A stretch of DNA of 64,000 nt, from NCBI RefSeq assembly GCF_014203835.1, contig NZ_JACHJW010000001.1, positions 310,001 to 374,000 of the forward strand, read 5' to 3'. Source of the DNA: Micromonospora polyrhachis (lineage in GTDB: Bacteria > Actinomycetota > Actinomycetes > Mycobacteriales > Micromonosporaceae). Below, one piece after another: positions 23,878 to 33,362 of the stretch (positions are counted from its first letter, which is position 1; every line of letters begins with the position of its first letter). The notes beneath the pieces were generated by a model. The model ran no database searches and was not told the origin of the DNA. It was given only the letters and a program-made list of their open reading frames with translations. Both the position numbers and the translations under genes were made by a program.

Positions 23878-25683
23878 TCACTTCCAGGACCAGTCCTGGA
23901 AGTACATGAGGTTCATCGGGTCCTGCGGCTCGACTCCCTGCAGGCCGGACCGGTACGCCGAGAGCTGGAACACCGGGTTCGGCATCCAGAGCACCGGCAG
24001 GTCCGTGGCGAGGAAGTCGTTGTACGCCTTGAGCGTGCTCTCGTCGCCGGAGAACTGCGTGGCCTCGATGAGCCGGTCGGCCTCGGGGTTGCTGTAGCTG
24101 CCCAGGTTCACCGGGGCGTCGGTGGCGAAGAGCCGCTCACCGCTGGCGAACGCCGGGTAGTACCAGCTGCCCTGCGAGCCGAAGAAGGACATGTCCCACG
24201 AGCAGGCCGCCTCGGTGGACTTGCAGGTCGGGGTGACCGCGACCGAGTCGGGCACCTCCTTGATGGTCAGCTGGATACCGAGCTTGGCCATCTGCGACTT
24301 GATTTCGGCGAACATCTTGGTGGTGGCGGTGAACCCGGTCTGGCTGGTGACGGTGAAGGCCAGTGGCGTGCCGGCGGCGACACCCTCGCCGCACTGGTTC
24401 GGCCCGGCGCCCGGTGCCTGGCAGGTGGTCTGCCCGTCCGGGGTCACCTTCCAACCGTGGCTCTCCAGCAGGCCCTTGGCCTTCGCCGGGTCGAACGAGT
24501 AGGCACAGCCGGCGGCGTCGGTGCCGCCGGTGCCCGGCTTGGCCGGCACCGGCCCACAGGTGGGTGCGGCGGTGCCGGACCAGATGACCTTGCTGATGGT
24601 CGGCTGGTCGATGAGCATCTGCAGCGCCTGCCGCAGGTACGGCTGGTGGAACAGCACCCCGGTCTTCGGGTTGTTGAAGTTCAGCTGGAGGTAGGTGATC
24701 GACCAGCCGTACCAGGGAGAGATCGTGTAGCCCTTGGACTTGAGATGTCCCTCCTGCGACACGTTGGCAGCGGGCACGTACCCGTAGTCGATGCCGCCCG
24801 CACGCAGCACGTTGAACTCGGCGTCGTCGCTGGTGAACGGCCGGAGTACGACCTTTGTCAGCTTCGGTTTGTCCACCCCCGAGTACTTCGGCTGGGCGGT
24901 GAGGGTGACCTCACCGTTGGGCACGTACCGCTCCAACTTCCACGGGCCGCTGTTGACCTTCCACAGCTCGTTGGAGTCGTACGTCTTGAGGTCCTTGGCG
25001 GCGGCGGTGAGGAAGTCGAAGACCTTCCGGGCGCGCTCCGGGGTGCTGGCCGGCCCACCCACGGCCGCGGTCGCGGAGTCCTTGTCCCACGCGTGCTGCG
25101 GCAGAGGGGTGATGCGGTTGAGCTGGTTGTCGACGAACCACGCGGTGTTGTACGCCTTCGTGGTGGTGATCGAGAAGGTCTTGTCGTCCTTGACCGACCA
25201 CTGGGCGATGTTGTCGGGGAAGCCACCGGCCCGGTACGACGCCCACTTGTCCTTGTTGGCGGTGACGAGGTCGTACCAGAACTGGATGTCCTTGGTGGTG
25301 ACGGGCTTGCCGTCGGACCAGGTGTTGTCCTTGAGGGTGATGGTGAGGGTCTTGCCGCCGTCGCTGACCACCGGCGGCTCGGCCATCGAGCGCTGCGGGT
25401 CGATGTTGTACTGCGCGGTGCCGTCCAGCTTGTACTGGTAGAGGGATCGGTACAGCGCCTGGCCGAAGATGGCGTTCTCGCCCTGCGTGTAGCCGGGCGC
25501 CGAGATCGGCAGGATCCAGTTGGGGGTACGGAAGGCGACCGTGACGGTGTCCTTGCCCTGACTTCCGCCGTCCTTCGACGGATCACTGCCGCCGCCGCAG
25601 GCGGCCAGGCTCGCCCCGAGGGCGACCGTGCTGGCTATCGCCACCGCGCGGCGGAGCGCGCGCCCGGGAAATCTGCTCCTCAT
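23878..25683 (-). CDS. Peptide/solute ABC transporter binding lipoprotein (SBP family 5)
   Basis: A 601-residue lipoprotein with signal peptide and lipobox LAAC (Cys29), then a Gly/Ser/Asp-rich linker. The body matches the oligopeptide-binding SBP_bac_5 family: the loop YQYKLDGTAQYNIDPQRSMAE, LKDNTWSDGKPVTTKDIQF and the C-terminal DLPVLWMPNP region (quoted in parts). Four or more cysteines near 420-510 could form disulfides. It is the first gene of the operon and should set the ligand, perhaps a peptide or a sugar-peptide. The ATG at 25683 has GGAG 5 bases upstream; longer frames lack one. Confidence 0.88.
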   Translation of the reverse strand: MRSRFPGRALRRAVAIASTVALGASLAACGGGSDPSKDGGSQGKDTVTVAFRTPNWILPISAPGYTQGENAIFGQALYRSLYQYKLDGTAQYNIDPQRSMAEPPVVSDGGKTLTITLKDNTWSDGKPVTTKDIQFWYDLVTANKDKWASYRAGGFPDNIAQWSVKDDKTFSITTTKAYNTAWFVDNQLNRITPLPQHAWDKDSATAAVGGPASTPERARKVFDFLTAAAKDLKTYDSNELWKVNSGPWKLERYVPNGEVTLTAQPKYSGVDKPKLTKVVLRPFTSDDAEFNVLRAGGIDYGYVPAANVSQEGHLKSKGYTISPWYGWSITYLQLNFNNPKTGVLFHQPYLRQALQMLIDQPTISKVIWSGTAAPTCGPVPAKPGTGGTDAAGCAYSFDPAKAKGLLESHGWKVTPDGQTTCQAPGAGPNQCGEGVAAGTPLAFTVTSQTGFTATTKMFAEIKSQMAKLGIQLTIKEVPDSVAVTPTCKSTEAACSWDMSFFGSQGSWYYPAFASGERLFATDAPVNLGSYSNPEADRLIEATQFSGDESTLKAYNDFLATDLPVLWMPNPVFQLSAYRSGLQGVEPQDPMNLMYFQDWSWK

Positions 25684-25808
25684 GAGTCTCCTCGATTGAT
25701 GTGCACTGCCCCGCGTCTCCGGGTGCCGGCGGCATCGCCACGCGACCAGCCGTCCGAGCTGCTCCTCGACGTTCGACGCGGAGAATGTAACCGCGCCGAA
25801 GTGCCAAG

Positions 25809-25861
25809 TCAACGAAAGTTACTCTCTTTATTCGGCAGCTTTGACCGGGGTACGCTCAAAG
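25809..25861. promoter_or_regulatory. Operator candidates between divergent transporter and ROK operons
   Basis: The AT-richer divergent region holds AAAG-N7-CTTT (25815-25829), embedded in TCAACGAAAGTTA, and a 6-bp inverted repeat CTTTGA-N11-TCAAAG (25839-25861). Either could bind the ROK regulator encoded next door and control both operons. No confident -35/-10 pair was assigned. Confidence 0.5.
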
Positions 25862-25967
25862 TCGGCGAAGCATGGGCGATACTCTTCGCGTGGGCTCCGG
25901 ACCGCACCCCGTGGCACTGCGACACACTGAGGCGCGCCAGAGGACCGCCCAAACAAGGAGAGGCACC

Positions 25968-27113
25968 TTGGAACCATCGATCTCCGCCACGCTGCGCGAG
26001 CAGACCCTCGACCTGCTGGCCAACGGCACCGCCACCTCGCGCGCCGACCTCATCGAAGCGTTACAGGTCGCCCCCTCGACCGTCACCAGCGTGGTACGCC
26101 GACTCCTCGAGGAGGGCGTCCTCCTCGAGGAGGGGGTGGGCCGGTCCACCGGGGGACGACGCCCCCGGATCCTGCGGCTACGGGAAACCAAGGGGGTCCT
26201 CGCCGTCGCGGAGTTGGGCGGCAGGCACGCCCGGGTGGGGTTGTGTGGGCCCGACGGCGGGCTACGCACCACTGAGGAGGTGTCCATCGACATCGCCGCC
26301 GGACCCGACGAGGTGTTCGACATCGTCGCGGCGACCTTCGCACGGCTCCAGGCCGATACCGCGCCAGGTCAGGAGTTGCTCGGGGTCGGCGTCGCACTGC
26401 CGGGCCCGGTCGAGTTCCCCGGTGGACGGCTGGTCGGCCCCGCCCGGATGCCCGGCTGGAGCGGCGTCTCCGCGCGGGAACACCTCGCCAAGCACTTCCA
26501 GGTGCCGGTGGTCGTCGACAACGACGCCAAGGCGGCGGCGATCGGCGAGTACGTCATCCGAGGCAACGAGTTCGGCGACATGATCTACGTCAAGGCCGGT
26601 ACGGGCATCGGCGCCTGCCTGGTCAGCGGCGGACAGATCTACCGGGGCGGTCGCGGTCTCAGCGGAGACGTCACGCACGTACGCGTAGCCGACAGCGGAG
26701 AGCAGGAGTGTTCCTGTGGCAGCCGGGGCTGCCTGGAGACCGTTGCCAGCGGCGCCGCCCTGGCCCGCCAACTGGCCGGGCAGGGCTCGTCGGCGACCTC
26801 GATCCAAGACATCATGGCGGCGGTCGGCGACGCCGATCCGACCGTGGTGACCCGGGTACGCCACGCCGGCAGCCTGCTCGGCGTGGCCCTCTCCGGCCTG
26901 GTCAACTTCCTCAACCCCGACGCCGTCGTCATCGGCGGCGCGCTGTCCAGCCTGGACGTCTACGTGGCCGCGACCCGGGGGATGCTCTACGGGCGCTGTC
27001 TACCCTCCATGACCCAGTCCCTGACCATCGAAGCCAGCGTCGCGGGCCCGGATGCGGCCCTGGTGGGCCTCGGGCACCTGCTCCGCACGACCACCGACGT
27101 ACGACCCTCCTGA
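25968..27113 (+). CDS. ROK-family transcriptional regulator
   Basis: A 381-residue repressor-type ROK protein. A winged helix-turn-helix occupies about 8-65 (RADLIEALQVAPSTVTSVVRRLL). The sugar-kinase-like ROK domain follows with VVDNDAKAAAIGE, KAGTGIGACLV and the zinc-site motif ECSCGSRGCLE. I chose the TTG at 25968 because AAGGAG lies 7 bases upstream. An ATG at 25872 would add 32 residues without support. ROK regulators respond to sugars or phosphosugars, which hints that the imported compound has a sugar part. The M81 gene follows 13 bases after the stop, so this looks like an autoregulated operon. Confidence 0.85.
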   Translation: MEPSISATLREQTLDLLANGTATSRADLIEALQVAPSTVTSVVRRLLEEGVLLEEGVGRSTGGRRPRILRLRETKGVLAVAELGGRHARVGLCGPDGGLRTTEEVSIDIAAGPDEVFDIVAATFARLQADTAPGQELLGVGVALPGPVEFPGGRLVGPARMPGWSGVSAREHLAKHFQVPVVVDNDAKAAAIGEYVIRGNEFGDMIYVKAGTGIGACLVSGGQIYRGGRGLSGDVTHVRVADSGEQECSCGSRGCLETVASGAALARQLAGQGSSATSIQDIMAAVGDADPTVVTRVRHAGSLLGVALSGLVNFLNPDAVVIGGALSSLDVYVAATRGMLYGRCLPSMTQSLTIEASVAGPDAALVGLGHLLRTTTDVRPS

Positions 27114-27126
27114 GGAGCCCACACCC

Positions 27127-28605
27127 GTGCCCCGTCCCCTCCGCGTCGCCATCGGCGGCATCCACATCGAGTCCAGCACGTTCTCGCCCCACCTGAGCAC
27201 CGCCCACGACTTCGAGGTCACCCGGGACGATGCGCTACTGGCGCGATACGACTGGCTCTCCCCCGTCGCGCCCTGGGCCGCCGACGTCGAGTGGGTCCCA
27301 CTCGTGCACGCTCGGGCGCTGCCCGGCGGAGCGGTGGACCGGCCAGCGTACGAGGCCTGGGCCAGCGAGATGGTGGCGAAGCTCGATGCGGCTGGTCCGC
27401 TCGACGGCATGCTGTTGGACTTCCACGGTGCGATGACCGTCGTCGGAAGTGACGACGCGGAGGGTGACCTGGTCACCGCCATCCGGTCGGTGATCGGGCC
27501 GGAGCCGTTCGTCTCCGCCGCCATGGACCTGCACGGCAACGTGTCGCAGGTGCTCTTCGACGCCTGTGACCTGCTCACCTGCTACCGGACCGCCCCGCAC
27601 GTCGACGTCTGGGAGACCCGTGAACGCGCCGCCCGGAACCTGATCGAGGCGCTGCGCCGACAGCAGCGCCCGCACAAGGCGTTGGTCCACGTACCGATCC
27701 TGCTGCCAGGCGAGATGACCAGCACCCGGGAGGAGCCGGCCCGGGGACTCTACGCACGGATCCCCGAGATCGAGACCCGCGACGGCATCCTCGACGCGGC
27801 GATCTGGATCGGGTTCGCCTGGGCCGACCAGCCGCGCTGCCGGGGCGCGGTCGTCGTCACCGGCACCGACGCCACCGCCAGCGCCAAGGCGGCCCGGGAG
27901 CTCGGCGAGCACTTCTGGGCGGCCCGCGACGAGTTCACCTTCGTCGCCCCCACCGGTTCGATGGACGAGTGCCTCGACACCGCCCTGGCAGCGGTCGCCG
28001 ATCCGGGTCGGCGACCGTTCTTCATCAGCGATTCGGGCGACAACCCTGGTGCCGGCGGCGCCGACGACGTCACCTTCGCCCTCGAACGGATGCTGGCCCG
28101 CCCCGAGATCCGCGACGGCTCGCGCCGCGCCGTGTGCGCATCGCTGGTCGACCCACAGGCCGTCACGCAGATCGCCGACCAGCCGCTCGGCTCACCGGTG
28201 CAGGTGACGGTCGGCGGACGCATCGACTCCCGGGAGCCGGGCCCGCTCCCTCTCGACGGAATCCTGGAGGCGGTCGCCGACGATCCCGACGGCGGGCGGT
28301 GCGTCAGCGTACGGGTCGGTGGGCTCAGCGTCTTCGTCACGTCGCGCCGGATGCAGTACCGCCTGCTGGACTCCTACGCACGGCTGGGCATCACGGTCGA
28401 CGAGATGGATCTCGTCGTGGTGAAGATCGGCTATCTCGAACCCGAACTGTTCGAGGCTGCCGGGGACTGGCTGCTCGCCCTGACCCCGGGCGGCGTCGAC
28501 CAGGACCTCGGGCGACTGCCGTACCAGAAGGTGGTGCGACCGGTGTTTCCCCTGGACCACGACTTCACCGCGGACCTCACCGTGGTGCCGGGGTTGATCG
28601 CGTGA
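27127..28605 (+). CDS. M81-family metallopeptidase (MlrC-like)
   Basis: A 492-residue protein of the MlrC (microcystinase C) family, zinc enzymes known for hydrolysing linearised microcystin fragments. It begins VRVAIGGIHIESSTF-like (RVAIGGIHIESSTFSPH) and carries putative metal-site segments DFHGAMT, DLHGNVS and the C-terminal-domain motif GDNPGAGGADD. No signal peptide, so it acts in the cytoplasm, probably on an imported peptide or amide. The GTG at 27127 is preceded by GAGGAG. It overlaps the ROK kinase gene (GTGA). In this setting a microcystin substrate is unlikely; a peptide-sugar conjugate is a guess. Confidence 0.8.
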   Translation: MPRPLRVAIGGIHIESSTFSPHLSTAHDFEVTRDDALLARYDWLSPVAPWAADVEWVPLVHARALPGGAVDRPAYEAWASEMVAKLDAAGPLDGMLLDFHGAMTVVGSDDAEGDLVTAIRSVIGPEPFVSAAMDLHGNVSQVLFDACDLLTCYRTAPHVDVWETRERAARNLIEALRRQQRPHKALVHVPILLPGEMTSTREEPARGLYARIPEIETRDGILDAAIWIGFAWADQPRCRGAVVVTGTDATASAKAARELGEHFWAARDEFTFVAPTGSMDECLDTALAAVADPGRRPFFISDSGDNPGAGGADDVTFALERMLARPEIRDGSRRAVCASLVDPQAVTQIADQPLGSPVQVTVGGRIDSREPGPLPLDGILEAVADDPDGGRCVSVRVGGLSVFVTSRRMQYRLLDSYARLGITVDEMDLVVVKIGYLEPELFEAAGDWLLALTPGGVDQDLGRLPYQKVVRPVFPLDHDFTADLTVVPGLIA

Positions 28606-29582
28606 CGCGATCATCCGAAGGCCAGTGCGTCCTCGCTGTCGACGTCGGGGGGACGACCATAAAGGGGGCCGTGTTCGGTGAGGATGGCCAGTTCCGTCAC
28701 GCACTGGTCGTGCCGTCGCGGGCCGACGACGACCCGGTCGAAGCCGTCCGTTCCCTGTGCCGCCAGTTGCGCGACGACGCGCTCGCCCTCGGTGCCACGC
28801 CCGCCGCGATCGGCGTGGTCACCCCGGGACTCGTCGACGAGACCGAAGGTGTGGTGCGGTACGCCGCCAATCTCCGGTTCCGCAACGTGCCACTACGCGC
28901 CTTCATCGGGGCGGACCTCGGGCTGCCGGTTGCGGTCGGGCACGACGCGCGGGCGGCCGGCATCGCCGAGGCGGTAGCCGGAGCGGCCAGCGGGCTGGAC
29001 AACTTCCTGCTGCTACCGCTGGGCACCGGCATCGCCGCGGCGGTGGTGGTGCACGGTGCGCCGGTGCCGGGCGCGACCGGTTCGGCCGGCGAGGTCGGCC
29101 ACATGCCGGTCTATCCCGGCGGGGAGCCGTGCAGTTGCGGGCAGCGGGGCTGCCTGGAGGTGTACGCGTCCGCCGGAGGGCTGGCCCGCCGCTACGCCCG
29201 GCTCGGCGGAACCCCCGGGTTGGACAGCCAGGCCATCGCCGAGGCGGTGGCCACCGATCCGGTGGCCCGCACCGTCTGGGATGACGCCACCCAGGCTCTC
29301 GGCACTGCCCTGGCCACCCTCACCCTGACCCTCGACCCGGCCCGCATCATCCTCGGCGGTGGGCTCGCCGACGCGGGTGTGTTGTTCTTCGACCCGGTAC
29401 GCGACGCCCTGCACGCGGCCCTCGCCTGGCGGACCCCACCTCCGCTGCTGCGATCCGCCTTCGGCGCTCAGGCCGCGCAGGTCGGCGCCGCCATCATGGC
29501 CCGACGAAAAGCTGACCTGCCCGTTCCCGACGGCTGGGGCGTACCCGAGCTTGCCCGGACCGGGGCAGGACCGTACGTCTGA
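28602..29582 (+). CDS. ROK-family sugar kinase
   Basis: A 326-residue kinase-type ROK protein without a DNA-binding domain. It has the phosphate motif AVDVGGTTIKGA at its start, GHDARAAGIAE with the catalytic Asp, LGTGIAAAVV and the zinc motif PCSCGQRGCLE. It likely phosphorylates glucose, N-acetylglucosamine/mannosamine or another hexose released in this pathway. The GTG start overlaps the M81 stop by 4 bases, so the two are translationally coupled. It ends 97 bases from the convergent YitT-like gene. Confidence 0.85.
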   Translation: MTRSSEGQCVLAVDVGGTTIKGAVFGEDGQFRHALVVPSRADDDPVEAVRSLCRQLRDDALALGATPAAIGVVTPGLVDETEGVVRYAANLRFRNVPLRAFIGADLGLPVAVGHDARAAGIAEAVAGAASGLDNFLLLPLGTGIAAAVVVHGAPVPGATGSAGEVGHMPVYPGGEPCSCGQRGCLEVYASAGGLARRYARLGGTPGLDSQAIAEAVATDPVARTVWDDATQALGTALATLTLTLDPARIILGGGLADAGVLFFDPVRDALHAALAWRTPPPLLRSAFGAQAAQVGAAIMARRKADLPVPDGWGVPELARTGAGPYV

Positions 29583-29678
29583 TGACGGCCGCCGGCATCC
29601 GCCGAAGTGGCGCGGGGCAGGTCGTGGACCGTTCGAGGCCATCACGTCGCGATGGTCTTGAACGCTTCCGAACCCGGG

Positions 29679-30353
29679 CTACAACGCCTCGGGATAGCGG
29701 CCCGGACGGTGATTGATGACCAGCACGAGGTTGAGAATGGCCACCCCTGCTGCGGACAGTGCGACGGTGGGCAGGGGGGCGGTGAACGCCGAAAGGACCA
29801 CGACGGTGGCGTCGAGGGCCAGCAGCACGTAGCCGACGCGCCAGCCGAAGCGCTCCTGGCAGACCAGGGCTACCACGTTGAAGCCGCCGAGGCTGCTGTG
29901 GTGGCGCAGGACGATCAGGAGCCCGATTCCGGCAGCGAGGTTGCCAACCAGGGCGGCGTACACGGGGTTGGCACCGTCCAGAGGCAGTAGCCGGGGCTGG
30001 AACGACGAGAAGGTGGAGAGCAAGACGATGGCGAGTACGGAGCTGACCACGAAACGCGGCCCCTTGCGGTTCCAGGCCAGCACCGCGAAGGGCAGGTTGA
30101 CCAGCGCGAAGATCATGCCGAACTGCCAGGGCAACAGGTGGGTCAGCAGAAGCACGAGCCCGGCGGTTCCTCCGGTGACCGCGCCGGCGGTCTTGATGAG
30201 GTGGAGCCCGATCGCGGCGATCAGTGTCCCGGTGGCCAGCGCCAGCAGGTCCTCGACGATGCTGTGTCGGACCGCGGAGCGGGGCGGAGCGAGTTCGGCG
30301 GCGGGAATGGTCATCGGGCGGCCGACGATGTCGCCCGGTGACCGAAGCGGCAT
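29679..30353 (-). CDS. YitT-family membrane protein
   Basis: A 224-residue integral membrane protein with five to six hydrophobic helices. It carries the conserved TGGTAGLVLLL and SLGGFNVVAL segments of the YitT/DUF161 group, but lacks the cytoplasmic DUF2179 domain of many members. The function of this family is unknown; transport has been proposed. The start is uncertain: ATG at 30353 or at 30314, neither with a clear ribosome site. It is divergent from the Lrp-type regulator, which may control it. Confidence 0.75.
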   Translation of the reverse strand: MPLRSPGDIVGRPMTIPAAELAPPRSAVRHSIVEDLLALATGTLIAAIGLHLIKTAGAVTGGTAGLVLLLTHLLPWQFGMIFALVNLPFAVLAWNRKGPRFVVSSVLAIVLLSTFSSFQPRLLPLDGANPVYAALVGNLAAGIGLLIVLRHHSSLGGFNVVALVCQERFGWRVGYVLLALDATVVVLSAFTAPLPTVALSAAGVAILNLVLVINHRPGRYPEAL

Positions 30354-30525
30354 GGGGCCCCGGCGGAGAACACCGAACGCGGGGCGGGGCTCCGTCGCAG
30401 ATTCTGGGGCGCGTGCGACGTAATCACTCGGCCACCCTCCACGATCGTTTTCATATGCGCAAGAGAACCCTTCTCAGTTGAGCATGCTGTAGTTGGTTAC
30501 CGTGCTCTGGTGCCATACTGCTCAA

Positions 30526-30987
30526 GTGGATGATCTCGATGCGCGGATTCTGCTGGCTCTGGATGAAGATCCGGATGCCACGGCACTCGCGCTGGCGCAG
30601 CGGCTTGGCATCGCCCGCAACACGCTGAGCGCGCGGCTGCTGCGGATGCGGCAGAACGGGGCGCTGCGGGAGTTCACCCGCAGGGTCGATCCCGCCCATC
30701 TTGGGCGTCAGCTGGTGGCGTTCGTGTCCATTGCCCTGAGCCAGGCGAGTTCGGTGCATGCGACCGCAGCGCTGCGGTCAGTGCCCGAGGTGATCGAGAT
30801 GCACCGGACCACCGGCGAGGCGGATCTGCTGGTGAAGGTGGTCGCGCGCGATACGGCGGACCTGCAACGGATCACCGACGTCATCCTCGCGGCACCGGGT
30901 GTGCTGCGGACCAACACGGCGATCTCGTTGTGCGAGGAGATGCCGCTGCGACTGCGCGCCCTCATCGAGCTGGTGGCGCATCCCTGA
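30526..30987 (+). CDS. Lrp/AsnC-family transcriptional regulator
   Basis: A 153-residue regulator. The helix-turn-helix lies at about 5-50 (LDARILLALDEDPDATALAL then LGIARNTLSARLLRM). The RAM/Lrp ligand domain follows with VPEVIEMHRTTGEADLLVKV. The GTG at 30526 gives the normal family N-terminus and has no ribosome site, so a leaderless message is possible. It is transcribed away from the YitT-like gene, and such Lrp proteins often control their divergent neighbour in response to an amino acid. Confidence 0.85.
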   Translation: MDDLDARILLALDEDPDATALALAQRLGIARNTLSARLLRMRQNGALREFTRRVDPAHLGRQLVAFVSIALSQASSVHATAALRSVPEVIEMHRTTGEADLLVKVVARDTADLQRITDVILAAPGVLRTNTAISLCEEMPLRLRALIELVAHP

Positions 30988-31052
30988 CCCGGTATGAGTC
31001 ACGACTCATCGGTGCAGAATCAGGTCCAACGGCCCGCGCCCGGCGCGGAGTG

Positions 31053-31071
31053 CAAGGTTAGCCTGCCCTTA
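31053..31071. promoter_or_regulatory. Iron box (DtxR/IdeR-type operator) before feoA
   Basis: A 19-base site containing AAGGTTAGCCTGCCCTTA agrees with the DtxR/IdeR consensus TTAGGTTAGSCTAACCTAA at most positions, with the left half nearly perfect. It lies 39-57 bases upstream of feoA, where bound iron-loaded repressor would block transcription. Confidence 0.75.
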
Positions 31072-31109
31072 CAACTGGAGGCACCGAGGCCAACTGCCGG
31101 AGGTTACGG

Positions 31110-31409
31110 ATGGCCAGCACACGCACCGCCGAGCGGCAACGCCGTCGACTCTCCCCGGACGTCGGGGTCAGCACCGGCACCCTCACCGACCTGCCGCCCG
31201 GCGCTCGGGCAAGGGTCACCGGCATCATCGCGACGACACCGGGCACCGCCGGGCGCCTGGCGGATCTCGGGTTCACCCCGGGCACGGTGGTGCAGGTGCT
31301 GCGGCGGGCGCCGCTGGGCGACCCGGTGCTGTACCGGGTGAAGGACTACGAGGTGTGCCTACGTCGGGCGCAGGCAACGTGCGTACGGGTGGTCGAGGTG
31401 GACCGTTGA
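31110..31409 (+). CDS. feoA: Ferrous iron transport protein A
   Basis: A 99-residue protein whose C-terminal two-thirds is an SH3-like FeoA domain: LTDLPPGARARVTGI, ADLGFTPGTVVQVLRRAPLGDPVLYRVKDYEVCLRR (quoted as landmarks ADLGFTPG and YEVCLRR). It assists the FeoB transporter at the membrane. It starts just after an iron box, and its stop overlaps the TTG start of feoB. The first 20 residues are basic and not part of the domain. The upstream ribosome site is GGAGG. Confidence 0.88.
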   Translation: MASTRTAERQRRRLSPDVGVSTGTLTDLPPGARARVTGIIATTPGTAGRLADLGFTPGTVVQVLRRAPLGDPVLYRVKDYEVCLRRAQATCVRVVEVDR

Positions 31410-33355
31410 CCGCCGGGTGCCACGACAGCGGTGGTACGGACACGGTCGCGACCCAGGCGCCGCGAATCGCACTGGTCGGTGCCCCGAACGCGGGCAAGAC
31501 CAGCATCTTCAACGCACTGACCGGACTGCGCGGCAAGACCGGTAACTATCCCGGGGTGACGGTGGCCCGGTCCGTGGGAACCTGCCGGGTAGGACGGGAC
31601 CAGTACGTCATCGAGGACCTGCCGGGCACGTACGGCCTGGAGCCGGTCAGCCCGGACGAACGGATCATGGTCGATGTCCTCGATGGCCGCGCCGATGGCG
31701 TGGACCGGCCGGACGCGCTGCTGGTGGTGGTGGACGCCACCACCCTGCGCCGGTCGCTGGGGTTCGTCGCACAGGTTCTGGCCCGAGGTCTGCCGGTGTG
31801 TGTGGTCGTCACCTTCACCGACGAACTCGCCCGCCGTCAGGGCCACCTGGACATCGACGCGCTCGCCCAGGCACTGGGCACACCGGTGCTGCGGGTGGTC
31901 GGCCATCGCCGGTACGGGCTCACGGAGCTGCGCGAAGCACTGGCCGACTGGGCGGCGTGGTCGGTTCCCCCGCTCGCGCCGCCGACCGAGCCGGCCGAGC
32001 GGGACGCGTGGGTCGAGTCCGTCCTGACGTACGCCGACTACCGCGCCCCCGAGCGGCACCGGATCACGCAGCGCGTCGACGGCGTTCTGCTGCACCCGGT
32101 CTGGGGCACGGTGGTCTTCTTCGCGGTGATGGTGCTGTTCTTCCAGACGTTGTTCACCGTCGCCGCCCCCCTACAGGATGGGGTGGAGGCTGGCTTCGGC
32201 GCTCTGGCGGCCCTGGTCGCCGCCCACGTGGAAAACCGTTGGTTGGCTTCTCTGCTCGGCGACGCGCTGATCGGCGGGGTGGGCGGCGTCCTGGTCTTCG
32301 TCCCGCAGATCATGCTGCTGTTCCTGCTGATCACCCTCCTCGAGGGGGTGGGGTACATGTCCCGGGCGGCGTTCCTGATGGACCGGGTGATGGCCCGCGC
32401 CGGGCTGGAGGGTCGCGCCTTCGTCGCGCTGCTCTCCTCGTTCGCCTGCGCGATCCCCGGCATCATGGCCACCCGGACCCTGCCGTCGGCCAGGGACCGG
32501 ATCGCCACCATGATGGCCGCGCCACTGATCACCTGCTCCGCCCGACTGCCGGTCTACGTCCTGCTGGTCGACCTCCTGGTCGACCCGTCGGCCTCGGTAG
32601 GCCCGTTCGGCGCGCAGGGCCTGGTCATGTTCGGTCTGTACGTACTCGGTGCCGTATCGGCGATGCTGGCCGCGTGGGCGTTCAAGAAGCTCGGCGGCCG
32701 GGGTGGCACACTCATGCCGTTCTATCTGGAGATGCCGCCCTACCGGCTACCCTCGCCCCGGTCGGTCCTGATCGCCGTCTGGAGTTCCGCCCGGTCGTTC
32801 CTGCGCAAGTGCTCCACCATCATCGTGGCCACCACCATCGTGCTGTGGCTGCTGCTGAACCTGCCGCTGCACTCGGCCGCCCAACTGGGTGCGGCCGGTG
32901 TCGACACCGGCGACCCGGCGGCGGTCTCCGCCTACACCGTCGACCACAGCTATGCGGCAGGCCTCGGCCGCCTGGTGGCGCCGGTGTTCGACCCGCTCGG
33001 CTTCGACTGGCGGATCAACGTCGGGATACTGTCGGCCCAGTCGGCCCGGGAGACGTTCGTGGCCACTCTCGGCCAGGTCGCGGCGGCCGAGGACCCGGAG
33101 GACCCGGCCGAGGCACTACGCGCCATGACGTACTCCGACGGCGACCGCGCCGGGCAGCGGGTCTTCACGCCACCCACGGTCGCCGCGCTGCTGGTCTACT
33201 TCGCGTACGCCCTGCAGTGCATGGCCACCGTCGGGGTGATCCGTCGGGAGACCGGCACCTGGAGATGGCCCGCCGTCGCCTTCGGCTACCTCGCCGTGAC
33301 CGCCTGGCTGATGGCCTACCTCGCCCGGTTCGTCACCGGCCTGGTGACCGGGTAG
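31406..33355 (+). CDS. feoB: Ferrous iron transporter B
   Basis: A 649-residue Fe(II) transporter with an N-terminal GTPase domain (about 20-190): G1 GAPNAGKTS and G3 DLPGTY are clear. The G4 position reads TFTDE instead of the usual NxxD, so guanine recognition may differ. The membrane part has the two gate motifs, with Cys in SSFACAIPGIMATR and TCSARLPVYVLL. About ten helices follow. The TTG at 31406 overlaps the feoA stop (TTGA) with GAGGTGG upstream, indicating translational coupling. Iron repression through the upstream box is likely. Confidence 0.88.
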   Translation: MTAGCHDSGGTDTVATQAPRIALVGAPNAGKTSIFNALTGLRGKTGNYPGVTVARSVGTCRVGRDQYVIEDLPGTYGLEPVSPDERIMVDVLDGRADGVDRPDALLVVVDATTLRRSLGFVAQVLARGLPVCVVVTFTDELARRQGHLDIDALAQALGTPVLRVVGHRRYGLTELREALADWAAWSVPPLAPPTEPAERDAWVESVLTYADYRAPERHRITQRVDGVLLHPVWGTVVFFAVMVLFFQTLFTVAAPLQDGVEAGFGALAALVAAHVENRWLASLLGDALIGGVGGVLVFVPQIMLLFLLITLLEGVGYMSRAAFLMDRVMARAGLEGRAFVALLSSFACAIPGIMATRTLPSARDRIATMMAAPLITCSARLPVYVLLVDLLVDPSASVGPFGAQGLVMFGLYVLGAVSAMLAAWAFKKLGGRGGTLMPFYLEMPPYRLPSPRSVLIAVWSSARSFLRKCSTIIVATTIVLWLLLNLPLHSAAQLGAAGVDTGDPAAVSAYTVDHSYAAGLGRLVAPVFDPLGFDWRINVGILSAQSARETFVATLGQVAAAEDPEDPAEALRAMTYSDGDRAGQRVFTPPTVAALLVYFAYALQCMATVGVIRRETGTWRWPAVAFGYLAVTAWLMAYLARFVTGLVTG

Positions 33356-33362
33356 CACGACA

